Shown here: in pieces, positions 22,400 through 33,131 of the stretch
Numbering within the stretch: the first letter of the stretch is position 1
How the letters are laid out: the number at the start of each line of letters is the position of its first letter
From: Sabellastarte sp. h YS-2021
Lineage: Eukaryota; Annelida; Polychaeta; Sabellida; Sabellidae
NCBI GenBank assembly: GCA_964017235.1
Contig: OZ024929.1
Coordinates: 110,717,793 to 110,781,792, forward strand
Length of the DNA: 64,000 nt
Direction of reading: 5' to 3'
Translations under genes and position numbers: made by a program
The notes under the pieces: model-generated
Seen by the model: only the letters and a program-made list of their open reading frames with translations
What the model was told of the DNA's origin: nothing
The model's database searches: none

Positions 22400-23028
22400 C
22401 GCGGTCGCTTATATAGTCCCAGACCTGCTCATTGCCTTGTTTTAATTTCCGACATGCAGAAAACAGTCGGTTCTTAATCGGTTGTTAGTCCCAGGCCGCC
22501 TGGGGCGTCCTCAGACCGTCGCAGACTAAATTTGTGCTGTCCCAGGCGTCCTGGGGAGGCCGGTTTGGATCGGTTAGGGTCGGTTACCTTTAGTCGGGGC
22601 TTAGTCCCAGACCTTGATTTTTGGGTACCAGGACACCGCAGACGGTTTGAGGCTTCTGGGGACTAATGCAACCGACCCACTTTCACACGCATGAAATTCA
22701 TACGCATTACCTTTGAGTCTGGGATTAACAACCGGCCTCCTGGGACTAAGCTACGGAGGTCTGGGAATAAGGGTCGCAGGCGGCCTGGGACAACACACGA
22801 CTGTGTAAATTTGGGTCTGAGGAGGCCTGAGGACGCCTGGGACTGGACATTTTGTTGACGGCGGGAAATATGAATCGGTTATAGTCGTGAGAAATATCAA
22901 ACATGTTTGATTTTTCACACGGCCCCAACCGACAACAACCGACCCTTACAGAGGTCTGGGACTAAGCAAATATTTCAAACCGACCCCCGAAAACCCTTAA
23001 TCGGGAGCCTTAGTCGTGTGGTGGAACA
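22400..23028 (-). promoter_or_regulatory. Harbinger right subterminal motif cluster and TIR
   Basis: GC-rich region with repeated TTAGTCCCAG / CTGGGACTAA words (near 22410, 22485, 22600, 22740, 22960) and GGCGTCCTGGGG. It ends in the inverted terminal repeat at 22995-23028. It lies upstream of the MADF gene and so may also hold its promoter. Confidence 0.55.
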
Positions 23029-23031
23029 CCC

Positions 23032-24210
23032 ACATTAAGCTCTACTTAAGGTAACCTAAAGCATTTTTCAAAAACACCATGCTATAAAATTTACCAGGTA
23101 CATTCTAGACCAAATTTCACAGGTCAGAAAGGATTTTCTAATTAATCAAACCATAGATGCCTAGATGGGAGGCGTTTCATTTTCGTAAATTTTTTTTAAA
23201 TGGGTACTTCAGGTCTGTATCTCAAAAATGGTCAGGATTTCGGTGTTTTGTTGGAATAACTTACTCAGCTACTTTTTGATAATCTTTCACATGCCGAAGT
23301 TTTAGCCCTGTATCTGCAATCTTAAGGTCACCTTAATGTCAAAAAGGGGGTTTTAGCCGTCCAGTTCTCTCTTAGTTTTTCACTTTTTTCAACCAAACTT
23401 GGCATATATATTAAGATTTACCAAAGGATTATCCTGACTTTATGGTGACGTTAAACTGTTAATATAATTGCAGCTATGGCCCCCCCTAAAGTCGTAAAAT
23501 TTGGAATAAAACCATCTGGCCCCTTTCTTTTTCCACATCTATTGTATATTGACATTGAAGTAGATGAAAAGAAGATTCTTACTACCTTATGATTTAAATA
23601 TTAATGTTGTTATGGCAATCTTAAAATGTAGGCTTTTTCTGTCCTAAACTCAGTTAAAGTTTAATTTTTTAGAATAAAACTTTCACATTTATAAAGGTTG
23701 GCAGAAAGGGACATACTCATTTTATGGTCACCTTAAAGTCGCAATATGAGTGAAGTTATGGTCACCTTACAGTGAAAAAAGGAAGTTTTCAGCCTCCAGC
23801 TATCTTATTGTTTAACTGACCTCAGCTACACTTTATGCACTTATAAAGGGTGACAAAAGGGACATTCTTATTTTATATTAATTATTAATTATATTGATTA
23901 TAATTAAGGAAGATTTTGTATGACATTTCACTTAAAATTCCTGTGTTTAAGAGACGTTGGATATCTTAACATAATAAATATATACTTCTTGCTCCCAGCT
24001 CATTTATTTTAAGACTTTTTTTAAACCACACCTGGCATATGTATACTTAAAACAAAATTTCTGCTGTCTGGCAAACCTAACCTCCTAGTGTTTATGAAGT
24101 TATGGCATCTTCAAAGAAAAAAAAGAGGTATTTATCATGCACTGATGTGGTTCATAACATATTGCAGCTGATCAGTGTTCATATAATGTAAATTCCCAAT
24201 TTTTGGCACA
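23032..24210 (+). repeat. degenerate box-type repeats in ECPAS intron
   Basis: Diverged monomers with CTGTATCTCAAAAATGG (23214), TTTTTCAACCAAACTTGGCATATATA (split by mutations) and repeated TATGGTCACCTTAAAG words. They resemble the 144-bp monomers of 34-39 kb. The period is no longer clear. No gene is seen. Confidence 0.5.
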
Positions 24211-25598
24211 TTGAAAAATCACATTCTTCTGATTCCATTCTTTTTGAATTGTGGGGATATAACTTTTCCTTTTTGGAAAAAAAGCTTTAATTGATTCAAC
24301 TTTTGTTTTGCAGAAGGAGTTGATGATGTAGCTACTTGTTCACATAGACTATGTAAATTGGTCAAATGTATAGACTTGACTTCTTTCAGAATATAAAATG
24401 ACTGAAAAAAAAACTTTCTCATAAACAGTTTTTCTTGTACAGTATATTATGTATGCAGAAAGACCCCCCCCCCCCACTCCTGTTTACTGCACATAAAATG
24501 CAGGTGAGAAAAGAATTGCCTCTATATGTGGGGGTAGGGGGGTGGATGGAGGGAGAGTGTGTGTGTGTGGTATAGATGATCCATAGATACATGTGTTTGT
24601 GTGTGTGCACTTCAGTCAAACAAAAAGTAGAACATTAATGTAAAATGTGTCTCTCTTCTGTAAATGAAAGTAACTGTGAAGGTTCAATTTCACTGAGCTT
24701 TATCAAGTCTAGCTGTGTATGCTGTTCTTTCGAATGTATGTTGTTTTCTTTCACTTTCTCTCATTTCAGTTAGACTTCTAGATTTAATAAATTTTAGCTC
24801 AAGTGGGAAATGAAATCATCCTGAAAATTCCTGAAATCATGCACTAAATCACTTATAACTTGAAAAGTATTGCATTTGGAGCATTTTGTTAAAATATGTT
24901 ATTAGGCTACTTTTTCCATAGCTACAACAAGTTGAGTAACTTGTTTGGTCTTAATTGTTTGCATTATTGAAAGGTGAAATGGATCACGATCTACTGTTAT
25001 TCCTGAGCCTAAATTTTTAATTTCAATTACTAAGTCATTCATAAATATTCTAACATGTAAACTCATACTTTTCTTTCCCAATAGATCTAGTAACATTTTT
25101 CTAGCCTAGTTATTTCTTAAGATGCATTTAAGGGGCATATATTTAGGTCTGCAGAATACAAATATGCTAGATGCACACTTTCTAGGGTTAATTTCTGCAA
25201 AAGCATTTTCTTTCTAGCAGATAAATTTTACAGTTACAATTTCTGTTATGCGAACTTATAGTAAAAATGACATATACTTTTCGTAAAATATACTACTTTA
25301 CAAAACACAGTAAAGCTTACATTCTGCTTACAGTCGGATACCGCAACTACTACAGCTTTAAAAACCCCACATTTTCATCCGGGCCACTCGTTTGTGTAAG
25401 CAAAAACCTTTTTCTAGTTTTAATATATTGCATTTTTTCTGTCAATTTTGATGCTGCTAGGGAATAGTTCAGTAAGTAAATCTGTAGTCAGAGACTACAT
25501 GAAGTCATAGTTGACATTTCCGTAGTCCTTTAGTACAATCTAACATCTCTAAATGGACTTCACTGGTCACTAAGTACTTGTAACCTTATTTTTCTCAG
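24211..25598. other. intron: low-complexity tracts and one 160-bp-type monomer
   Basis: Contains a poly-C tract (near 24465), a TG repeat (near 24560) and one degenerate monomer at 24825-24950 (CACTTATAACTTGAAAAG, TTGTTAAAATATGTTATT). The sequence ends in the pyrimidine-rich acceptor TTTTTCTCAG before the ECPAS exon. No other gene is visible. Confidence 0.55.
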
Positions 25599-25778
25599 GA
25601 GCTGGTTGCCATAAGTCAGACTGCCCTTGAATCCCAGGCTTGGGCCATGAAGGGTCAAGGCGCTGCCTCCATGCAAACAATAGCCAATAAGTTGGGCAGC
25701 TCATTAGGCCCTCCACACCTGGGAGTTCTACTGCAGGCTTTGTTGGCTGGCCTACCTGGAAGAACCTGGACTGGAAAG
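25599..25778 (+). CDS. ECPAS: ECPAS/ECM29 proteasome adaptor, next exon
   Basis: A 180-bp exon (60 codons, phase 0 at both ends) with acceptor TTTTTCTCAG and donor AAAG|GTCAGC. The peptide begins ELVAISQTALESQAW, continues SSLGPPHLGVLLQALLAGL and ends PGRTWTGK. This fits the conserved ECM29 segment that directly follows the one encoded at 2806-2903, including the GRTW.GK signature. The helical HEAT-like pattern agrees with the family. The gene must continue past 25778, but no downstream exon could be recognised in the remaining 38 kb. Either the next intron is very long or later exons are too short to spot. Confidence 0.88.
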
Positions 25779-26090
25779 GTCAGCCTGTTATATATCTCAT
25801 ATATACACATACTCGCTTCTGCTGTGAATCCATTTATAATTTTGAGTTTGATGTTTGGTATCTTATACAAGCTAGCAAACTTCCATCATTGTTTGATCAG
25901 TGAATCAACACTGTACAAATCCAGTAAAAATACAGAAACTACCATAAAATTGTAAATTGAAAATACGGTTTTAGAAAAGTGTCACAATATTCTTAATAAA
26001 ATTGGAAATTTTTGTTGTATCCAAAGGATAGCATCTGGTGGATACCATGGATCACGCATGTAATCTAGAGGCTAAGGTATTATAGGTAGA
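25779..26090. other. intron, no recognised feature
   Basis: AT-rich sequence after the ECPAS donor. Open frames running through the splice site are read-through only. No repeat is seen until about 26090. Confidence 0.5.
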
Positions 26091-26745
26091 CTTCTCAAAT
26101 TTGCAGGATATATTTATAACCATAAAATCTTGCCTGGGAATATTTTTGGCCTCATTTTAAAAAAAACAAGATGGCCGCCACAGGTGGTTTTTCGACTTTC
26201 AGCAAGGAGTTTTGTTAGCCCTCTAGAGCAAAGGCTATTGAAGGTAGAGATCTCAAATTCGAAGGATATGTTCATCATTACAAAATCTTGACTGGAAATA
26301 ATTTTGGCCTCATTTTGAAAACCAAGATGGCCACTATGGGCATTTCTTTTCAGTCATGAAAAGTCCTTATATCTCCCTTATTATTGGTCCTGCAATGTGA
26401 AACCAACCTATAGGAAAACATGGGCTATGAATCTTCTTATGTAGTCAGATTTGACCTTGGGCCCCTCCTGCAAGGTCAAACAAGGATAGCCAAACTTAAA
26501 AGTTCTGTCAACTCACTTATTATTGGTCCTAGAGGTTTGTAGTGTGGAACCAACCTATTGCAAAAAATGGGCTATGAATCTTCTCATGTGGTCAGATTTG
26601 GCCTTGGACCCCTCCTTCAGGGGCAACTGAGGATAGCCAAACTGAAAAATGCTTATCACTCACTTATTATTGGTCCTAGAGGTTTGCAATGTGAAGCCAA
26701 CCTCTAGGAAATCATGTGCTAGTTAAATGTTTATATCAACCAGCA
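26090..26745 (+). repeat. ~146-bp satellite monomers with a GGCCGCCACAGG leader
   Basis: Two copies of a leader unit (TTGCCTGGGAATATTTTTGG, AAGATGGCCGCCACAGG) precede about three monomers of the GGTCAGATTTGACC type. The same leader-monomer order occurs at 53270-54540 and 19920-20610, so it is a recurring module. An AT-rich tail without a feature follows to 26900. Confidence 0.7.
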
Positions 26746-26900
26746 TACTATACTGGTTAAACCCAGTATCTTTGCTGCACAATACCAAACCAAAATAACC
26801 TTGGTCATATTTCCAAAACAAGTCAAACCAGTAAAATATCTTTTTAGGCCTGTAAAGCCTTTGGACACCAACATGGCGATGATATGATGAGATTATATTT

Positions 26901-28481
26901 GTATCCCAGGACGAAAGTCAGGGATACTTAGGATTCAGTACGGTCACGCCGCCACCACCGCCGCAGAGATTTCCTTTTGGACGCGATAACTTAAAAAAAT
27001 TTTAGTTAGAACTTTCAAATTTGGTATGTGGGTATATATGGGCAATGCCACGAATGCTGTTGTTTTTGACCTTGACCTTCAATTTCAAAGTCACTGGTGG
27101 CCTCTTAAAGGTCAGATTTTGGCCATTTTTTCACATTTTGGCCCAGTTCTCATATACAGAAAGTTAGATCATCCTATGGTTGGTATATATAATACATATA
27201 TATGTCCTCTGTAAGCATGCAGAAATTTGACCTTGAAGCTCTTCATTGAAGGTCATCCACAGAACGCCAAAGTACCTTACCGAGGTCATTTTTTTGAGGG
27301 ATATTTGGGGTTATCATGGGCTGAGAATCTTTGGGTGTGGTCAGATTTGACCTTGGGCCCCTCCTTCAAGGTTAAACGAAGATAGCCAAACTTGAAAGTG
27401 CTTATAACTTGTTAAGCGTCCCTTTAACCCCCCGACCACCCCCTTATGGGCCAAACTGGGGTCATAAATAGCTGCTTTGGAGTTTTTGCCTTATATCTCC
27501 TTTATTGTTGCTTTTATAGCTTCAGAATGTATTAAGAGGTATTGGGAAAGCATATGTGGAGAATCTAAATAGCTGGTCACTTTTATCCCCTGATCCCTCC
27601 CCCCCATGGGCCAAACTGGGGTCATAAAATAGCTGATTTCGAGTTTTTGTCTTATATCTCCTTTAATGTTGCTTTTATAGATTGAGAATGTATTAAAAAG
27701 TATTGGGAAAGCATATGTGGAGAGTCTAAGTAGCCGGTCAGTTTTACCACCCGACCCACCCCCCCTATGGGTCAAGCTGGGGTAAAAAATAGCTGTTTTG
27801 GAGTTTTTACCTGATAGCTCCTTCATTGTTGCTATTATAGCTTCGGAATGTATTAAGAGGTATTGGGAAACCATATGTGGACAGTCTAAATAGCCGGTTA
27901 GTTTTACCTCCTGACCCCCATGTATGGGTCAAACTGGAGTCATGAAATAGCTTTTGCCTTTATTGTTGCTTTTATGCTTTCACAATGTATTAAAACCTAT
28001 TGCAAAACCCTGTGGACAATCTAAATAGCAATACATACTTGCACACATGATTATATATGAAGTTATCAATACTCGTTACTGAAATGCTTTGTAGCATTTA
28101 CACAAAATTTACTAAAGTTACATCCAATGTTGTACATCCAATGTACAACACTTTCTCCAGCTTGTCTATGTCTACAACGCTTGTTTATGTTAATTAAAGA
28201 AGACCTTTGTAGGATTTTCCCTGTCATGATATCACTAAGGGGGTTGGTTTATGTAACAGTACGGTACAGCTTTGTGCATTCTTAGCTTTACAGCAGGAAA
28301 TCAATGGCTGGGAATCTTCTGGTGTGGTCAGATTTGACCTTGGGCCCCTCCTTCAAGGTCAAACGAGGATAGCCAAACTTTAAAGTGCTTATAACTCACC
28401 TATATGGCTGGAAGTACTCTGTATGTCACGCCTCAACCATGTCCCGTCCGGGGATACACTGCGTCGAGAAGCAATGTCTAG
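26901..28481 (+). mobile_element. Helitron-like satellite element, family V, copy 1
   Basis: The left hairpin is GTATCCC...GGGATAC (26901-26926). The leader contains GCCGCCACCACCGCCG and a box GCGATAACTTAAAAAAA followed by TTCAAATTTGGTATG. The right end has GGGGATAC (28450-28457) and a terminal box GAGAAGCAATGTCTAG (28467-28481) followed by TT. The core holds 146-type monomers and is split by a family A fragment (from 27412). The CTAG end box matches family A, which implies that the same machinery moved both. Confidence 0.65.
27412..28030 (+). mobile_element. family A fragment with ~161-bp monomers, nested in family V
   Basis: Starts TTAAGCGTCCCT (27412), the family A terminus without the second hairpin arm. 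Then come about three and a half monomers with CTTATATCTCCTTTATTGTTGC, GAATGTATTAAGAGGTATTGGG and ATGGGCCAAACTGGGGTCAT, spaced 161 (27491, 27652, 27813). The same core, inverted, fills 62.1-63.4 kb. The right end is unclear. Confidence 0.6.
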
Positions 28482-28792
28482 TTTTTTAAAGTTTTATATT
28501 ATACATTTACTTTTTGCACAGATGCCATGCAATATAAGCCAACGCAGTACATTTTTAACTTTAAAGAATTTTCCAACTTTTATCAGATAAGTAGATAATA
28601 TTAGTGTGTAATACTGTGTCTGATTTACGCAGAGCATAACTTCTTTATTTCAAGACCAATTAAAAAAATCACCATTATCTTTCGTTTAATTAGGTTCTGT
28701 ATCTTAGTGTATTAATTGGGTTGAACCGGGTTTCTATGTATTGCTCTTAACTGTTTATATGTTAATTGGGCCAATGTACGGCACCTCCTTTA
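28482..28792. other. unassigned sequence between two elements
   Basis: AT-rich, with no open frame, repeat or RNA gene recognised. It contains two copies of a short TTAATTGGG word. Confidence 0.45.
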
Positions 28793-29149
28793 TTAAGCGT
28801 CCCGCAAGGGACGCTTGTTTGTGTATGGGAGAGCTTCAGGCTCCGCCGGCTCCGGCGGCTCCGCATTTTGTTTTCCTTATAACTCTGTAACCGTTAGGCG
28901 GATTCTTTTCAAATTTGGCAGGTTTAGGCAGTAGCCTTGGGGGATTTTTTTGAATATGCTGCAGTGACATTTCAACCAATCAGAGAGGTCACATGACCAA
29001 AAATATCTTTTTTCGATGGGGAAGCTTGTCCGGATGATAACTTGAAAGGAATTTTATCAATTCACCTGAAACTTGGCAAATACATTCATTCTATTAAAAT
29101 CTGGAAATCATTAGATTTTGGCATTGATTGGTCAAGAAATGGCCGAGTA

Positions 29150-29795
29150 ATTAATGATTAATTAATCATTACGAATTTTCCAAATAAGGAAAACACAAAA
29201 ATGCTTATATCTCGAAAACCGTGCTAGATAGAGCGATTTCGACAAAATTTTTGACCCACAGGGTATCTCTGCAGAGTAGTTATCCCAATTTTGAAAAAAT
29301 TTTTGTCTTGCCAATAATGGCGGCCATTTTGAATTTTCGAATTTTTCGCAAAAATTGCAAAACATAAAAATGCTTATATCTCGAAAACCCTGCTAGATAG
29401 AGCGATTTCGACGAAATTTTTGACCCGCAGGGGATCCCTGCAGAGTAGCCATGCCAATTTTCAAACAAAAAATTTCTCGCAAAAAATGGCGGCCATTTTG
29501 AATTTTCGAATTTTTCGCAAAATTGCAAAACACAAAAATGCTTATATCTCGAAAACTGTGCTAGATAGAGCGATTTCGACGAAAATTTTTGACCCACAGG
29601 GTATCTATGCAGAGTAGCCATCCCAATTTTCAAAAAAAATTTGGCTTGCCAAAAATGGCGGCCATTTTGAATTTTCGAATTTTTGCGCAAAAATTGCAAA
29701 ACACAAAAATGCTAATATTTCGAAAACCGTGCTACATAGAGCGATTTCAACGAAATTTTTTATCTTCAGGGTATCTCTGCAGAGCAGCTATCCCA
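29150..29795 (+). repeat. tandem array, ~168-bp monomer (type GGCGGCCATTTTGAATTTTC)
   Basis: CTTATATCTCGAAAACC starts near 29204, 29373 and 29541 (spacing 168-169). Each monomer has TAGATAGAGCGATTTCGACG, TTTTTGACCCACAGGGTATC, GCAGAGTAGCCAT and a GGCGGCCATTTTGAATTTTC segment. Also found at 40380-40970 and 42200-42540, and in diverged form at 650-1530. Confidence 0.9.
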
Positions 29796-32070
29796 AAGAG
29801 CTTTCACTTGGTGAAGTTTCAGACCCATAGCTAATTGCTCACCTACTCAAAAAGAGTAAATGCGAATTACCTCTAAAAGTATTGCAGATGGCCAATTTTT
29901 CTCAAATAACTCATTCACCTACTTTTGGAAGAGCTTTCACATGGTGAAGTTTCAGACCCATAGCCAATTACTCACCTACTCAAAATGAGTAAATGCGAAT
30001 TATCTCTAAAAGTATTGCAGATAGCCAATTTTTCTCAAATAACTCATTCACCTACTTTTGGGAGAGCTTTCACATGGTGAAGTTTCAGACCCATAGCTAA
30101 TTATTTACCTACTCAAAATGAGTAAATGCTAATTATCTGTAAAAGTATTGCGGATACCCAATTTTTATCAAATAACTCATTCATCTACTTGTGGGAGAGC
30201 TTTCACATGGTGAAGTTTCAGACCCATAGCTAATTACTCACCTACTCAAAATGAGTAAATGTGAATTATCTCTAAAAGTATTGCAGATAGCCAATTTTTC
30301 TCAAATAACTCATTCACCTACTTTTGGGAGAGCTTTCACTTGGTGAAATTTCAGACCCATAGCTAATTACTCACCTACTCAAAATGAGTAAATGCGAATT
30401 ATCTCTAAAAGTATTGGAGATAGCCAATTTTTCTCAAATAACTCATTCACCTACTTTTGGGAGAGCTTTCACTTGGTGAAGTTTCAGACCCATAGCTAAT
30501 TACTCACCTACTCAAAATGAGTAAATGCGAATTATCTCTAAAAGTATTGCAGATAGCCAATTTTTGTCAAATTAATCATTCACCTACTTTTGGGAGAGCT
30601 TTCACTTGGTGAAGTTTCAGACCCATAGCTAATTACTCACCTACTCAAAATGAGTAAATGCGAATTATCTCTAAAAGTATTGCAGATAGCCAATTTTTCT
30701 CAAATAACTCATTCACCTACTTTTGGGAGAGCTTTCACTCTGTGAAGTTTCAGACCCATAGCTAATTACTCACCTACTCAAAATGAGTAAATGCGAATTA
30801 TCTCTAAAAGTATTGCAGATAGCCAATTTTTCTCAAATAACTCATTCACCTACTTTTGGCAGAGCTTTCACTTGGTGAAGTTTCAGACCCATAGCTAATT
30901 ACTCACCTACTGAAAATGAGTAAATGTGAATTATCTCTAAAAGTATTGCAGATAGCCAATTTTTCTCAAATAACTCATTCACCTACTTTTGGGAGAGCTT
31001 TCACTTGGTGAAGTTTCAGACCCATAGCTAATTACTCACCTACTCAAAATGAGTAAATGCGAATTATCTCTAAAAGTATTGCAGATAGCCAATTTTTCTC
31101 AAATAACTCATTCACCTACTTTTGGGAGAGCTTTCACTCTGTGAAGTTTCAGACCCATAGCTAATTACTCGCCTACTGAAAATGAGTAAATGCGAATTAT
31201 CTCTAAAAGTATTGCAGATAGCCAATTTTTCTCAAATTAATCATTCACCTACTTTTGGGAGAGCTTTCACTTGGTGAAGTTTCAGACCCATAGCTAATTA
31301 CTCACCTACTCAAAATGAGTAAATGCGAATTATCTGTAAAAGTATTGCAGATAGCCAATTTTTCTCAAATAACTCATTCACCTACTTTTGGGAGAGCTTT
31401 CACTTGGTGAAGTTTCAGACCCATAGCTAATTACTCACCTACTCAAAATGAGTAAATGCGAATTATCTCTAAAAGTATTGCAGATAGCCAATTTTTCTCA
31501 AATTAATCATTCACCTACTTTTGGGAGAGCTTTCACTTGGTGAAGTTTCAGACCCATAGCTAATTACTCGTCTACTCAAAATGAGTAAATGCGAATTATC
31601 TCTAAAAGTATTGCAGATAGCCAATTTTTCTCAAATAACTCATTCACCTACTTTTGGGAGAGCTTTCACTTGGTGAAGTTTCAGACCCATAGCTAATTAC
31701 TCACCTACTCAAAATGAGTAAATGCTAGTTATCTGTAAAAGTATTGCGGATACCCAATTTTTATAAAATACTCATTCATCTACTTGTGGGAGAGCTTTCA
31801 CATGGTGAAGTTTCAGACCCATAGCTAATTACTCACCTACTCAAAATGAGTAAATGTGAATTATCTCTAAAAGTATTGCAGATAGCCAATTTTTCTCAAA
31901 TAACTCATTCACCTACTTTTGGGAGAGCTTTCACTTGGTGAAGTTTCAGACCCATAGATAATTATTCACCTACTCAAAATGAGTAAATGTGAATTATCTC
32001 TTAATAGTATTGCAGATAGCCAATTTTTCTCAAATAACTCATTCACCTACTTTTGGAAGACCTTTCACAC
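29796..32070 (+). repeat. tandem array, 133-bp monomer
   Basis: About 17 copies, more uniform than the array at 15.3-17.5 kb. Most read CAGACCCATAGCTAATTACT where that array reads CCGTAGC. CTACTTTTGG is spaced 133 (29919, 30052 and on). Some adjacent copies are almost identical, which suggests recent expansion. Confidence 0.92.
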
Positions 32071-32571
32071 ACGAAAATGACAAATTGTGAATATCTCGGA
32101 AAAGCTATTTCTTCTGCTTTAATGCTCGGCGGGAGATACACACCACGGCAGTGGTCTTGACAAAAATTTTTGTCTCCCCAAAAATGGTGGCCATTTTGAA
32201 TTTTCAAAGTTTTTGCAAAACACAAAAATGCTTATATCTCGAAAACCGTGCTATATGGAGCGAACTCAACAAAATTTTGACCTGCTGGGTATCTCTGCAG
32301 AGTAGCCATGCCAATTTTCAAAATATTTTTGTCTCGCCAAATATAGCGGACATTTTTAATTTTTTTATTTTTTGCAAAACACAAAAATGCTTATATCTTG
32401 AAAACCGTGCTAGATAGAGCAGACTGCGCTGACTTTGGTTGCCACAACAGTATAAGGCTAGAAACGAAGCATTTTCTTAATACTTTAGCACTCACCTTTA
32501 TATCCTTTTCGGGACACTTTGTTTTTGCTATGCAAAAACATTATCTTTTTTTTTTGCGAGCGATCCTCTAG

Positions 32572-33012
32572 TTGACCTGGTTTTTCCAAGATAACCTTTG
32601 TCCACATGTAAGAAATGAAATCATTAAATATGCAAAATTATCAGAGATATAGCTGAAAGGCAGAAGGATGCAAGAAAACTGCAATAACATGATGTAATAG
32701 GAAAAACCCCATTTCCTCAATGACTAAACAACAGCTGAGATTAAATTGGATGGTACTCAATGGTTTGGTGGTTGAAGTCAAAGTTGGGGTTTTACGTCGC
32801 GTTCAACAGCCAAGTTCATATTGGGACGGGTCCTCAGTACTGCCACTTGTGGGACTCAAACCACACAGAGGTGGCAGCCCCTGAGTAGATGCCAAACTTT
32901 CTGACCAAGAATGAGGGGAGGGGGGGATTGATTCTTAACATGTTAATAATCTTCCTTGGATGATTATCATGGCCACCTGCTGCAACTGGTGGTCCAGGAT
33001 GACCCTGGACCC
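32572..33012. other. intron-like sequence with a SINE remnant
   Basis: AT-rich DNA following the family A element. The recognisable piece is the tRNA-derived SINE remnant at 32776-32910. No gene is seen. Confidence 0.5.
32776..32910 (-). mobile_element. tRNA-derived SINE remnant
   Basis: Minus-strand copy related to the better SINE at 37830-37984. It shares AAAGTTGGGGTTTTACGTC, GTTCAACAGCCA, CACTTGTGGGACTC and GATGCCAAACTTTCTGACCA. Read on its own strand, the GTTTGAGTCCCAC stretch corresponds to a mutated Pol III B box. Diverged, with no clear target duplication. Confidence 0.65.
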
Positions 33013-33131
33013 GTATTCACAAAAGGGATTAATCTCAAGTTGAGCCAAACATCGGCTCAAGTTCAGTATAAACAGCTGTAAACTTGAGAGTATTTTTGGC
33101 TCAACTTGAGTTTGATCCATTCTGTGAATAC
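33013..33131. mobile_element. foldback MITE, about 120 bp
   Basis: GTATTCACAAAAGGGATTAA and AATCTCAAGTTGAGCCAAA at the left pair with TTTGGCTCAACTTGAGTTT and GATCCATTCTGTGAATAC at the right. This gives inverted repeats of about 45 bp round a short centre. Flanks share CCCTGG (33003 and 33135), possibly a target duplication with small overhangs. No coding capacity. Confidence 0.7.

Larger units (their letters stand above)
10983..23028 (+). mobile_element. Harbinger (PIF/Harbinger) DNA transposon, two-gene, about 12 kb
   Basis: Terminal inverted repeats start TGTTCCACCAAAAGATTAAG (left, 10983) and, on the complement of the right end, TGTTCCACCACACGACTAAG (ending 23028). Three-base CCC on both sides (10980-10982 and 23029-23031) fits the 3-bp target duplication of the superfamily. 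The element holds a HARBI1-like DDE transposase (+, 11435-12730) and a MADF/Myb-like protein (-, 21020-22234) facing each other, the normal two-gene plan. The 8 kb between the genes is mostly foreign satellite-bearing elements (13058-20890), so the original transposon was about 4 kb. The transposase carries one stop codon. Confidence 0.83.
28793..32571 (+). mobile_element. Helitron-like satellite element, family A, long copy
   Basis: The 5' end TTAAGCGTCCC forms a hairpin with GGGACGCTT (28795-28816). The leader follows: CTTGTTTGTGTATGGGAG, CCGGCTCCGGCGGCTCC, and a box TATAACTCTGTAACCG, then TTTTCAAATTTGGCAGG. The core is about four 168-bp monomers, about seventeen 133-bp monomers and two more 168-type monomers. 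The 3' end has GGGACACTT (32511-32519), a perfect hairpin TGTTTTTGC-TAT-GCAAAAACA (32520-32540), a T tract and GCGAGCGATCCTCTAG, followed by TT. No coding sequence. The shorter copy at 39986-42670 shares both ends. Confidence 0.75.

Noticed and set aside
29160-29830. Frames with repeated KSLYLARFSRYKHFCV-type peptides
   Set aside because: They are again translations of the 168-bp monomer; the same peptides appear wherever that monomer occurs (for example 40350-40840).
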